This document shows positions 15,573 to 24,178 of a DNA stretch of 64,000 nt, in pieces. Made by a program: the position numbers and the translations under genes. This stretch comes from Actinopolyspora lacussalsi (lineage in GTDB: Bacteria > Actinomycetota > Actinomycetes > Mycobacteriales > Pseudonocardiaceae), in contig JAURUC010000001.1 of NCBI GenBank assembly GCA_030803735.1, forward strand, positions 4,154,001 to 4,218,000, in the 5' to 3' direction. The notes below the pieces were generated by a model. That model was not told where the DNA came from. It saw only the letters and a program-made list of their open reading frames with translations, and did no database searches. Every line of letters begins with the position of its first letter. Within the stretch, counting starts at the first letter, position 1.

Positions 15573-18473
15573 ATGCCACCGCACGACAACCTGGCCGAGC
15601 ACCCGAAGAGCGGCTACGAGTTCGGACTGCTCGGGCCGCTCGAAGTGCGTCACGGCGGGCGACTGCAGCCGTTGGGCAACTCGGCGATGCGCAGTGCGTT
15701 GGCCTGCTTGCTGCTCGAACCGAACCAGGTCGTGTCGATGGACAGATTGATCGACACTCTTTGGGGGGAGCAACCACCGCCCACGGCGCGGACCATCATC
15801 CACGGCTACGTGTCGCGTATCCGCAAGCTGTTCACCCCCGAAGAGGGGACAGCGGATCCGGAGAATCCCGCGCTGGTCACCCGTGCCCCCGGCTACCTGC
15901 TCCAGGTGGACAGCGACCGGATCGACGCGCACCGGGCCCGAGCCCTGGTCAACCAAGCCGGAAACCTCGAACCCCGGGAACGTTCCCGGACGTTGGCCCG
16001 CGCGTTGACGCTGTGGCGTGGTCCGGTGCTCTCCGATATCTCCTCCGAGCGACTGCACCGCATGGTCGCCCCCAACCTGGACGAGCTGCGCATGGTGGCG
16101 CTGGAGGAGCGAATCGAGGCCGACCTCGAACTGGGCGAACACCACGGTGTCGTGGTCGAGCTGTCCGAACTGGTCGAGCAGTACCCGCTCCGCGAGCGGC
16201 TCACCGGCCAGTTGATGCTCGCCTACTACCGATCCGGACAACGGGCGAGGGCCCAGTCCTGCTACCACACGTTGCGGGAACTGCTGGCCGACGAACTCGG
16301 CATCGATCCGGGGCCGGAACTGCGCTCGCTGTACGAACGACTGCTGCGCGACGACGAGACACTGGCCGCCCCGAACCGTGCCGTGGCAGGCTCCATCACC
16401 CGCGCCAGTGACGTGACCCCGATACAACCGGCGGAACTACCTCCGCCCGTGGCCGGTTTCGTCGGAAGGGTCACCGAATCGGCGGCGCTGGACCGGATGC
16501 TGTCCGAACAGGACAGCGACTCCGCCAGCGTGCTCGCCGCCATCACCGGAACCGCCGGAATCGGCAAGAGCGCGTTGGCGGTGACCTGGGCGCACCGCGT
16601 CGCGCACCGATTCCCGGACGGCCAGCTCTACGCCTCGCTGCGTGGGTTCGACTACGAGCGTTCTCCGCTCTCACCTGGCGAAGTGCTCACCGGTTTCCTC
16701 AAGAGCCTGGGGATCGCCGACGACGCCATACCGATCGACCTGAACGAACGGGTGGCCCTGTACCGCTCGCAACTGGCGCGGCGCCGCGTGCTCATCCTGC
16801 TCGACGACGCCAGGGACGCCGACCAGGTGCGTCCGCTGTTACCCAGCAGCGACGGTTCGCTCGTGCTGGTCACCAGCAGGAAACGGCTCGACGGTCTGGT
16901 GGTGCGCAGCGGGGCCAGGGCGCTGCCGCTGGAGACCCTGCCCACCACCGCTGCCGTGGAGCTGCTGGATCGGGCCGGTGTGCCGGGCAGATCCCGCTCC
17001 GAGCCGCAGGCCGCGCGGAAACTCGCCGACCTGTGCGGCGGCCTGCCGCTGGCGTTGCGCATCGCCGCCGCGCGACTGGCCGCCAACCCGGGCCGCGCGG
17101 TGGACGACCTCGTCGGCGAGCTCACCGACGAGCACAACCGGCTCACCGGGTTCGACATCGACGACACCGACATCAGTGTCCGTCGTGCCTTCGACATCTC
17201 CTACCGCAACCTGCACCCCAGTCAGGCGTGGACCTTCCGGCTGTTGGGGTTGGTTCCCGGCCACACCTTCACCGCGCACGCGGTGGCCGCACTGTGCGGC
17301 ACCGACTCCGAGACGGCTCGTCGCAGACTGCGAGCGCTGACGCTGGCCCACCTGGTCAGCGAGCCCAGGCCGGACCGGTTCGCGATGCACGACCTGTTGC
17401 GGGTCTACGCGCGCGAACTCGTGTTCGCCGCCACCGACGAAACCGGGGAGGAGTCGGAGACCGCGCTGCGCGGACTGCTGGAGCACTACCTCACCGCCGC
17501 CGACCACGCCAGGAGGTTCCTGCGCCCACCGCGTGACGAGTTGGACTTCTCGGCGACCGAGCGGGAGCTTCCGGACATCACCGGCAGGTCCGAGGCACTG
17601 GAGTGGTTCGACGCCGAATGGCCCAACCTGGTGACCGCCATCGACACGGCCGCCGACCGGCGATGGCACCGGATGGCCTGGTGGTTGGTGCGCCTGCAGT
17701 TCAACTACCTCATGGTTCGTTGTCCCTGGGAGGACTGGGTCACCATCTACACCAGAGGACTCGAGTCGGCGCGTCACATCGACGACGACACCGGCACCGT
17801 ACTGATGCTCGCCGGGCTCGGAGTGGTGCACTCCCGTTCGGGCAGCCCCGAGGTGGCCCTGAAGTACTACGCGGAGTCGCAGCGGGTCGCCACCAAGCTG
17901 TCCGAGCGCGGCGAGCTGGCCATGACGCAGGTCAACATGGCCAGCGCGCTGTTCCGGTTGGGACGCTACTCGGAAGCGCGACAGCACTGTGAGGACGCGC
18001 TGCGGACCTACCGGTCGTTGGGGGACCGGTACCGGGAGGCGGGAGCGCTGAACAATCTGGCCCAGGTGGAGCAGGTGATCGGCAACCGTGCGGAGGCGCT
18101 GGCATACCTGCACGAGGCCGAAAAGCGCTACCGGGAAGCCGACGATCTCGAAATTCTGGCCATGGTGCTCAACAACTGTGGTGAAGTGAGTGTCGAACTG
18201 GACAGGATCGACAGCGCGCGGCGCTACTACGGGGAGGCGCTCGAAGTGGCCCAGCGCTGTGGCTCGACCATGCGCCAGGCCGCGGCGTACCTGGGGTTGG
18301 GTGATGTCGCCTCGTTGCGCGAGGATCACCAGGTAGCTCGGCGGCGGTGGGAGACGGCACTGTCCATTTTCGAGGCCGGTGGCTCACCGCGTGCCGCGGA
18401 GCCGCGTGAACGGTTGCGCCTGGGTGCCGCCGCCACCGAGGCACCCGAGGTGCGGCGCTGCTCCGGCGTTTAG
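15573..18473 (+). CDS. AfsR-type SARP transcriptional regulator (BTAD, NB-ARC, TPR)
   Basis: ATG 15573 is preferred (966 residues); a longer in-frame start lacks family sequence. Domains in order: winged-helix DNA-binding domain (about 15-100, FGLLGPLEVRHGG ... RTIIHGYVSRIRKLF), bacterial transcriptional activation domain (about 110-255, YRSGQRARAQSCYHTLRELLADELGIDPG), NB-ARC ATPase (about 310-600; P-loop GTAGIGKSALAV near 329, RVLILLDDARDADQ as Walker B, CGGLPLALRIAA), and TPR repeats (about 740-950). Such proteins activate secondary metabolism by binding heptameric direct repeats, with ATPase and TPR parts as sensor. No biosynthetic cluster is in the window. Confidence 0.93.
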   Translation: MPPHDNLAEHPKSGYEFGLLGPLEVRHGGRLQPLGNSAMRSALACLLLEPNQVVSMDRLIDTLWGEQPPPTARTIIHGYVSRIRKLFTPEEGTADPENPALVTRAPGYLLQVDSDRIDAHRARALVNQAGNLEPRERSRTLARALTLWRGPVLSDISSERLHRMVAPNLDELRMVALEERIEADLELGEHHGVVVELSELVEQYPLRERLTGQLMLAYYRSGQRARAQSCYHTLRELLADELGIDPGPELRSLYERLLRDDETLAAPNRAVAGSITRASDVTPIQPAELPPPVAGFVGRVTESAALDRMLSEQDSDSASVLAAITGTAGIGKSALAVTWAHRVAHRFPDGQLYASLRGFDYERSPLSPGEVLTGFLKSLGIADDAIPIDLNERVALYRSQLARRRVLILLDDARDADQVRPLLPSSDGSLVLVTSRKRLDGLVVRSGARALPLETLPTTAAVELLDRAGVPGRSRSEPQAARKLADLCGGLPLALRIAAARLAANPGRAVDDLVGELTDEHNRLTGFDIDDTDISVRRAFDISYRNLHPSQAWTFRLLGLVPGHTFTAHAVAALCGTDSETARRRLRALTLAHLVSEPRPDRFAMHDLLRVYARELVFAATDETGEESETALRGLLEHYLTAADHARRFLRPPRDELDFSATERELPDITGRSEALEWFDAEWPNLVTAIDTAADRRWHRMAWWLVRLQFNYLMVRCPWEDWVTIYTRGLESARHIDDDTGTVLMLAGLGVVHSRSGSPEVALKYYAESQRVATKLSERGELAMTQVNMASALFRLGRYSEARQHCEDALRTYRSLGDRYREAGALNNLAQVEQVIGNRAEALAYLHEAEKRYREADDLEILAMVLNNCGEVSVELDRIDSARRYYGEALEVAQRCGSTMRQAAAYLGLGDVASLREDHQVARRRWETALSIFEAGGSPRAAEPRERLRLGAAATEAPEVRRCSGV

Positions 18474-18496
18474 TCAGCGTTTAGTGTGCTCTTAGT
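18468..18496 (+). promoter_or_regulatory. Three heptads with 11-bp periodicity (possible SARP site)
   Basis: GTTTAGT (18468), GTTTAGT (18479) and TCTTAGT (18490) begin exactly 11 bases apart, separated by 4-base spacers. Heptameric direct repeats with 11-bp pitch are the known architecture of SARP binding sites. The first heptad overlaps the stop codon of the SARP gene. No plus-strand gene that I can support starts nearby, so the role is unclear. Confidence 0.45.
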
Positions 18497-18850
18497 GATG
18501 CCTGCCAACGTGTGAATGTGCGTTCCGGCCGGCCGTTGCGGTGCCGGTCACGATCGCACCGCGGCGACTCTCGGGGGGTCGTGAGTGGCCGAGAAGGGGC
18601 GGTGCGGAGAACTCGACCCGTCGAGTTGTCCACCGCCCGCAACAAAGGGGTCAGGTTATTCCCGGCGTCTTCGGCGCCGGGAAGGACATGGGGGTGGGTG
18701 CGGACTCCGTGTTCTGGGGGATTCCACAACGACACGGGGTCCGCGCTCGTGTTCCCGCCCGGCCCGTCCCGAGGGCCGGGCGGTTCGAGCCACCGCCGCT
18801 GCGCCCCGGCGGCGATCAGTAGTGCTTTCTCGGATCCGGGGACATCCGGG
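18474..18850. other. Gap between the SARP gene and a convergent hydrolase gene
   Basis: Apart from the heptads at its left edge I see no supportable feature. GC-rich inverted segments around 18759-18787 (GCCCGTCCCGAGGGCCGGGC) could fold and act as a terminator between the two convergent genes. Confidence 0.35.
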
Positions 18851-19693
18851 TCAGCCGTGTTCCGAAGCGCCCTGGAGCGGGCGCGGCGAGGGCCGTTTGG
18901 GTTCTCTGCCGTCCCCCGAGGACGTGCCGCGCAGCCGCCGACCGACCCACGGGCCCAGGTGTTCACCGATCCAGCGCAGGTCCGCACCGCGCCGTTCCGA
19001 CCAGGAGCGGTCGGCCCGAGCAGGCAACGGCTGCCGCCAGTCCTCGTCCACGCGCAGCCCCAGGATCTCCGCGGCGTGCAGCGCCACGCGGCGATGTCCC
19101 TCCTGGGACAGGTGCAGTCTGTCCTCGCTCCAGGCACGCTCATCCTGTAGCACCCGCATCGACCAGAGATCCACGACATAGCAGCCGTGTCGCCGCGCGA
19201 TCGCCCAGAGGTGTGAGTTGTAGGTGCCGACCTTGCCGCGAACCAGCCGCATCACCGCCGTCCGCCGAGTGTCGAAACCGGTGCCGATCAGCACGTCCGC
19301 CCCCGTCGCACGCAGCTCGGCCACCGCGGTCTCGAACCGGCTCGCCAACTCGTCAGGGTCGGCGAACGGTCGGATCATGTCGTTGCCCCCGGCGCTGAAC
19401 GCGGCGAGGTCCGGCCGCATCTCCACGGCACGTGGCAACTGATCCCGCAGGATCTGGTCGAGCAGCTTCCCCCGAACCGCTGTGTTGGCGTAGTGCAGCC
19501 CGGGGTTCTCGGTAGCCAACCGTTCCGCCAGCCTGTCGGACCATCCCCGGAAAGTCGCGCCGTCGGGGGCCGGATCGTTCAGCCCCTCCGTGAAGCTGTC
19601 ACCCATCGCCACGAACGTCCGCCACTCCCGATCCCCGCTCCCGGCATCGTCCTCCGGTGCGCGCCTTCCCGAGTTCGGTGACTCCTCACTCAT
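18851..19693 (-). CDS. SGNH/GDSL-family hydrolase
   Basis: Start ATG 19693 (MSEESPNSGRR), 280 residues; a longer in-frame start would add 39 unconserved residues. No signal peptide, so probably cytosolic. Block I FVAMGDSFTEG carries the nucleophile Ser33, block III is AAFSAGGNDM, and block V is SEDRLHLSQEGH with the catalytic Asp-x-x-His. The family hydrolyses esters of lipids, carbohydrates or acylated small molecules; the substrate cannot be told. The C-terminal 60 residues are basic (RRGADLRWIGEHLGPWVGRRLRG) and may be a surface helix. It is convergent with the SARP gene. Confidence 0.9.
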   Translation of the reverse strand: MSEESPNSGRRAPEDDAGSGDREWRTFVAMGDSFTEGLNDPAPDGATFRGWSDRLAERLATENPGLHYANTAVRGKLLDQILRDQLPRAVEMRPDLAAFSAGGNDMIRPFADPDELASRFETAVAELRATGADVLIGTGFDTRRTAVMRLVRGKVGTYNSHLWAIARRHGCYVVDLWSMRVLQDERAWSEDRLHLSQEGHRRVALHAAEILGLRVDEDWRQPLPARADRSWSERRGADLRWIGEHLGPWVGRRLRGTSSGDGREPKRPSPRPLQGASEHG

Positions 19694-20406
19694 CGGGGCC
19701 GCCTTTCGTACTAGCTCGTCTTCGCCCGCGGTCTCGTAACCGGAAAACACACTGGACCTCGGTTGGTCACCTACGCCAGCGTCGGTGACCGCCCCAGTGA
19801 CCAACGGCACTTATGGCACTGTTCGGTCTCGGTTTTCGTGCCTGGTCGCTTGGCGGAACCTCTGGCACGGCTCTCGCTGCGGGGCCGGCGACATCGGGTA
19901 GCGACCTACACAACGTCTCCGGCGTCCTCGCGAGAGCCGCACCGGAGAACCCGCGGCGGCGCCGGCTGCGTAAGTGGTGGGGGCTCGGCCTGCGGGGGTG
20001 GTGGGAGTTCGGCGCCGCGTCGTAGCGGCGCGGCGATTTCGCGAGAAATCGACGCCGACCCCTGGGGAGCCGACTCACACACGGGGCGCGAGCGTGGCCC
20101 CACGGCACACGGCGGCACTCACGCGGGAGTGCGCCGTGTTCCCACTCGCGAGTGATGGTTGTGTTCGGCTGAACAGTTCGTTTCGTACCGTTGAGTCGGT
20201 ATAGTGTTCCGTCGGTTACAGCAAAACTCCACGCGCGCGCGGCGCGGCTGCTAACGTCCGGCGGGAAAACGAGACGATCAAGGGGATATCGACGATCGGA
20301 AGTGGTCGGTGGTGCTGCCTCGATCACTTGAATGGGGAACGCGAAGCATGCCTGCTGACGTCGGAGCGAGTGTGTCTGCCGACAGCATCGAAGCTCTGGG
20401 GGAGTC
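19694..20406. other. Gap with a full-length copy of the dispersed repeat
   Basis: No gene is supported. The long repeat unit occupies 19852-20056. Downstream, 20110-20150 holds a G/C-rich inverted segment (GGCGGCACTCACGCGGGAGTGCCGC-like arms), and an AT-rich stretch near 20160-20230 probably contains the promoter of the proline-rich gene. Confidence 0.4.
19852..20056 (+). repeat. Long dispersed repeat, copy A (with palindrome copy 4)
   Basis: It begins GGCGGAACCTCTGGCACGGC, passes through a CATCGGGTAGCGACCTACAC segment and an AGAGCCGCACCGGAGAACCC segment, then GGTGGGAGTTCGGC, and ends with the palindrome GATTTCGCGAGAAATC (20035-20050) plus GACGCC. The same landmarks occur in the same order at 46597, 52497 (inverted) and 55141. 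Internal inverted segments (CACGGCTCTCG / CGAGAGCCG) suggest the transcript could fold. Confidence 0.85.
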
Positions 20407-22374
20407 GTGACGAGTCCGCGGGAACCGATGCCCGGGTCGATGGAACGGCACGAGGCTCGGCCGGGGTTTCCGCGGTCGGAGCAGCCACCTGCCTCCGCGA
20501 CCTCGGCCACCTCCGTCACCGGGACGCCGCCGCCGGAGGGAGCGCGCGGTACGAACTCGGCCGCTGAACCGGTGCGGCCCGGCTTCGCGCAGCCGAACGA
20601 CCCCGACCGCGCGCACGAGTACCGATCCGCGGTGCCCGGCTCGGCGTCCCGAGCGGCCGGGTCCGCTGCTCGGTTCGACCTGCGCGCGGAATTCGCCACT
20701 GCCGCTGCCCAGTCCGATCCGCTCGCGCTGTACAGCCGCCTCGACGGACTGCTGGAGCGTTTCGAGCACGAACGGTCCCGCTCCCCGTGGCGGCCCAGGG
20801 GCCGGGCCGAGCAGACCGAGAACGCGGGCGCCGCCATCTCCGGGGAGCTCGACGGGGCGGGAGCGGTGGCACCGGCACGCGTCGAACCCGTCTCGGGATC
20901 ACTACCACTGCCGCACGCGGTCAACAACGGTGAACAGCGACGCCACGCCGCTCCCGAGAGGCCACCACATCAGGAGAAATCCGAGTCCGCCAACGGCACG
21001 TTCAGCGGCGCCATACCGCTTCCCACCGAGCAGCGTCGTGATGTCGAGCAGCACGCCGCACCGGAAGCGGGGGACGAACCGGAGCCCGAATCATCCGATG
21101 CCGTGCGGCTCGCGGCGGAACATCCTGCCTCGGCAGCCGCCGCACCCGCTCACCGGGACGAATCCGCGCCACGGGACGGTGATTCCGCCGAGGCGCGGGA
21201 ACAACCGCGGGGAAGGCACGCCGGGATGACCGGCTCGCTGGAAGCCGGGGATCCCACGGCTCCCCCTGTTCCGGAGCAGGGGCCCGCGCGGTTCGAACGC
21301 GAGGACGAAAACCCCACCCTGCCGCTGGGCAGCGCGGCGGACATCCTCGGCGTGCCGTCGGAGCAGTCCGTCCCCGACGAGTCCGCGGTCGAGATCGGCA
21401 CGGACGGCTCCGACGAAATCGCGGAGTCCGGGCGGCACGCTCCCGTCGTGGCACAGGAGCAGCCGGCCGCTCGACCCGGCCCTGTTGTCGAATCCGGCCC
21501 CACCATCGAACCCGGGCCCACGGCGGCGATGCCGCCGTCCCATCCGCCGCGTGAGCACGGGGGCCAGCCCACGCCGCGGACCGGTCCCGCCAGCGGGCCG
21601 TTACCCGCGCCGCCCCCTCCCGGCGCACCCCCTCCCGCTCCACCGCATCCCGGATCGCGGCCACCCGTTGAGCCGCCACCCCGGGGGAATGCTCCGCACG
21701 GTGGACAGGCCCCGGTACGGCCACCGGCGAATCCGGCCAGCGGGCCGTTCCCCGTGCCGCAACCTCCACGGCAGCCGATGCCTCCCACCCCTCCGCCGGG
21801 GCAGCCTGCTCCGGCACAGCCCGCACAGCCCGCGCGGCCACCCCAACCACCCCCTGGCAACGGGAGCACCGGACCTTCGAGCGCTCCGTTCCCCGCTCCC
21901 GCGGCGGCACAGTCCGTTCCGGAGGGCACCCCCGCGACACCCTCGCGCCCATCTCCGCGGCAGCCCCAACCGCGGCAGCCCCAACCGCAACCGCTCGCGG
22001 CCGTTCCGGAGGACCGGGACGTCCGCAATCGGCCGTCGGAGCCCTCGGCCGCTCCGACGCCCCAACCGCCCAGGTACGAACCGCGTCCCGACGGAGGATT
22101 CGGCCCCATGGGCTCCGGTGGTTGGTCCGGATCCGGAAACTCCAACTACACCGCCAAGGGCAAGTTCCAGCAGGATCCTGCCGAGCAGGGTGGCGAGGAG
22201 CGTCCCAGGACGAACGAGCTGCGCAGCGGGCAGGGCTACAACCGTGACGACGACGAGGAACAACCGAGGTTCCTGGTGCAGGCGGACGATCTCCACGGCA
22301 CCGACTTCGGGTCCGACCGGCTGGTGGCACCACCGGTCATCGGAGAGGGGCCGCCCGGCTACCCGGGCTTTTGA
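20407..22374 (+). CDS. Long proline-rich disordered protein, partner of EspG locus
   Basis: Start GTG 20407, with GGGGGAG just upstream; 655 residues. No signal peptide or membrane segment. A short helical region (about 80-125: ARFDLRAEFATAAAQSDPLALYSRLDGLLERFEHER) is the only folded-looking part. Acidic and Pro/Ala-rich sequence follows, then about 200 residues of almost pure Pro-rich repeats (375-560), and a conserved-looking acidic C-terminus (DDDEEQPRFLVQADDLHGTDFGSDRLVAPPVIGE). An EspG-family gene follows after a hairpin. Genes of this kind beside espG are often ESX substrates, so a secreted role with EspG as chaperone is plausible but inferred. Confidence 0.75.
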   Translation: MTSPREPMPGSMERHEARPGFPRSEQPPASATSATSVTGTPPPEGARGTNSAAEPVRPGFAQPNDPDRAHEYRSAVPGSASRAAGSAARFDLRAEFATAAAQSDPLALYSRLDGLLERFEHERSRSPWRPRGRAEQTENAGAAISGELDGAGAVAPARVEPVSGSLPLPHAVNNGEQRRHAAPERPPHQEKSESANGTFSGAIPLPTEQRRDVEQHAAPEAGDEPEPESSDAVRLAAEHPASAAAAPAHRDESAPRDGDSAEAREQPRGRHAGMTGSLEAGDPTAPPVPEQGPARFEREDENPTLPLGSAADILGVPSEQSVPDESAVEIGTDGSDEIAESGRHAPVVAQEQPAARPGPVVESGPTIEPGPTAAMPPSHPPREHGGQPTPRTGPASGPLPAPPPPGAPPPAPPHPGSRPPVEPPPRGNAPHGGQAPVRPPANPASGPFPVPQPPRQPMPPTPPPGQPAPAQPAQPARPPQPPPGNGSTGPSSAPFPAPAAAQSVPEGTPATPSRPSPRQPQPRQPQPQPLAAVPEDRDVRNRPSEPSAAPTPQPPRYEPRPDGGFGPMGSGGWSGSGNSNYTAKGKFQQDPAEQGGEERPRTNELRSGQGYNRDDDEEQPRFLVQADDLHGTDFGSDRLVAPPVIGEGPPGYPGF

Positions 22375-22411
22375 TACCGGAATTCTCCGGTTGTCCTGCC
22401 GTGAGTTCTCC

Positions 22412-22459
22412 CTCGGTGGAACCTCTCGTACGGCTCTCGCCGCGAGAGGTTCCACCGAG
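22412..22459 (+). repeat. Perfect 17-bp hairpin made of the left end of the dispersed repeat
   Basis: CTCGGTGGAACCTCTCG (22412-22428) and CGAGAGGTTCCACCGAG (22443-22459) are perfectly complementary, with a 14-base loop TACGGCTCTCGCCG. The left arm and loop match the left end of the long dispersed repeat (GGAACCTC ... GCACGGCTCTCGC). It stands 38 bases after the proline-rich gene and 48 bases before the EspG gene, so it could act as an attenuating terminator. Confidence 0.8.
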
Positions 22460-22506
22460 CGCGTACCCCGCAAACCGAGACGACAAAGTCATACTAGGAA
22501 CCCCGA

Positions 22507-23259
22507 ATGGTCGACACGATCACTCTTTCGCTGCCCGCGCTGGACGTGCTTGGCGAGCACCTGCGGCTCGATGTGCGGCGCTATCCGTTCGAGATTCCCG
22601 ACCTCGCCGACTCGCGGGCGGAGCGGGAGGACGTGGTCCGGCGGGTCTGGAGTGAATTGGAGACCGCGGGGTTGGCCGTGGACGGTCGGCCCGAGCCGGA
22701 AGTGGCCGACGCCCTCTACCTGATGTCCAGTTCCGAGACCTCGATCGCGGCCGCCGGGTTGCTCGACGTCCGAAACGGCCAACGGATGGCGGCGCGAGCC
22801 GTGGCCACCGGGGAGGTGGGGGTCGCGGGCGTGATCACCGCTCGCGGACTCCAGCTCGACTTCATGGCGCCGGAAACGCTGCCCGAGGTATGCGCGCGGC
22901 TGCTTCCCCCCGCTCGTCCCGGACCGGGACGCGAAACCAGTGTGTCGCTGCGGCTGCTGCGCGACGCGGAACACCGTTCCGCCGAGGGGGTGTCGGGCGC
23001 TGCGGATTCACCTTCCGAGGTGGAGGAGATCACGAGGCTGCACAAGTACCGTCTCGGTCACTTCGTGGTGGCGGGCACCGGCGGGGACGGCAATCGATTC
23101 CGCATGCCCACGTTGACGTGGTTCGACACCGATCGCGGTCGCTACACCATGTGCTACGGGCGTTCGGAGGAGGACGAGACGCTCGTCTGCGCACCCGCCG
23201 ACCAGCGGGGTATCGCCGCACGGCTCGGGGAGCAACTGCGTTCGGTCCGGGGCGGTTGA
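22507..23259 (+). CDS. ESX secretion-associated protein EspG family
   Basis: 250 residues from ATG 22507. EspG proteins are cytosolic chaperones that bind PE/PPE-type or similar ESX substrates before secretion. The N-terminus (ITLSLPALDVLGEHLRL ... PFEIPDLADSRAER) and the C-terminal block (GNRFRMPTLTWFDTDRGRYTMCYG ... APADQRGIAARLGEQL) are family signatures. The middle is Ala/Gly-rich and variable. It lies directly downstream of the proline-rich gene, whose product may be its client. No EccC, EccD or mycosin gene is present, so this is a satellite ESX locus. Confidence 0.85.
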   Translation: MVDTITLSLPALDVLGEHLRLDVRRYPFEIPDLADSRAEREDVVRRVWSELETAGLAVDGRPEPEVADALYLMSSSETSIAAAGLLDVRNGQRMAARAVATGEVGVAGVITARGLQLDFMAPETLPEVCARLLPPARPGPGRETSVSLRLLRDAEHRSAEGVSGAADSPSEVEEITRLHKYRLGHFVVAGTGGDGNRFRMPTLTWFDTDRGRYTMCYGRSEEDETLVCAPADQRGIAARLGEQLRSVRGG

Positions 23260-23337
23260 GGTTTCGAGCACGGGTGTAAGGCACCACACGTCGATCGATG
23301 TGTGCGTGCGGCGGCGCGGGTAAGGCAGGCTTAAGTC

Positions 23338-24036
23338 GTGGACAGTGACAGCACCGGGCGCGGCACGGAGGCGAGCGGGACCGAGCGCGACTCGTTGCTG
23401 CGGCTGCTGGGAGGTCGGGCCAGTGCGCTCGACGCGAGCCTGCCACCGGTGGCCTTCGGGCTGGGGTGGGTGCTCAGCGGTGAGTCCGTAGCCGCCGCCG
23501 GGATCTCCGCCGTCGTGGTGGGAGTCGTGATCGGTGTCTGGCGACTCCTGAGCGGTGCGCGTCCGCTGGCTGTGCTGTTCAGCCTGCTCGCCGTGCTGGT
23601 GGGGTCGATCATCGCGCTGCGCACCGGGCAGGCGGTCGATTTCTACCTCGTTCGGCTGGCTTCCAACGCGGCCAGCGGACTGGCCTGGATGATCAGTATC
23701 GCGGTGCGCTGGCCACTGCTCGGGCTGGTGGTGGGCACGCTGCTGGGGCAGCGCACGCGGTGGCGGCGCGATCCCGATCTGCTGCGTGCCTACAGCAGGG
23801 CCAGCTGGGTCTGGGTCGGACAGTACGTCACGCGGCTGGTGGTGTTCATTCCGCTCTGGATGATCAACGCCGTGGTGCCGTTGAGCATCGCCCAGGTGGT
23901 ACTGACCTGGCCGTTGGTGGTGCTCTGCGTCGTGGCCAGCTGGTGGGTGCTGCGGCGTACGCTTCCGCCGGACCACCCCGGTATCCGGCACGCCCGCGGC
24001 CCGGAGGACGTGGTGCGTCGGAGCCCCGGTCGCTAG
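23338..24036 (+). CDS. DUF3159 family integral membrane protein
   Basis: Start GTG 23338, with AAGGCAGG upstream; 232 residues. Four to six hydrophobic helices: residues 37-52 (PPVAFGLGWVLSGES), 55-72, 78-98 (RPLAVLFSLLAVLVGSIIALRTG), 110-145, 160-185 and 188-207. The pattern LLRLLGGRASALDASLPP ... RPLAVLFSLLAV ... ALRTGQAVDFYLVRLASN is that of DUF3159, an actinobacterial family with no known function. It is close behind espG but has its own spacing of 78 bases. The last residues run into a short tandem repeat just after the stop. Confidence 0.85.
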   Translation: MDSDSTGRGTEASGTERDSLLRLLGGRASALDASLPPVAFGLGWVLSGESVAAAGISAVVVGVVIGVWRLLSGARPLAVLFSLLAVLVGSIIALRTGQAVDFYLVRLASNAASGLAWMISIAVRWPLLGLVVGTLLGQRTRWRRDPDLLRAYSRASWVWVGQYVTRLVVFIPLWMINAVVPLSIAQVVLTWPLVVLCVVASWWVLRRTLPPDHPGIRHARGPEDVVRRSPGR

Positions 24037-24038
24037 AC

Positions 24039-24083
24039 CTCCGCTGGCTGGAACTCCGCCCGCTGGGACTCCGCTCGCTGGAA
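24039..24083 (+). repeat. Three tandem copies of a 15-bp unit
   Basis: Unit CTCCGCTGGCTGGAA with small variations at 24039, 24054 and 24069, starting three bases after the DUF3159 stop codon. It would encode a 5-residue Leu/Arg repeat if translated, but it lies outside the gene. Confidence 0.85.
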
Positions 24084-24178
24084 CTCCGATGGTGCGGGGG
24101 CCGAGCCGAGACCGTTCCGCTCGCGCACGGACGGTGAAACCGCTCGCGGATCGCCACCCGGTCAGCGGTAATCGCCGG

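Noticed and set aside
19767..20927. Minus-strand frame of 386 codons covering repeat copy A
   Set aside because: It crosses the intergenic repeat and the start of the proline-rich gene. Apparent similarity with other frames (motifs such as RFREKST or ISREID) is only translation of the palindrome.
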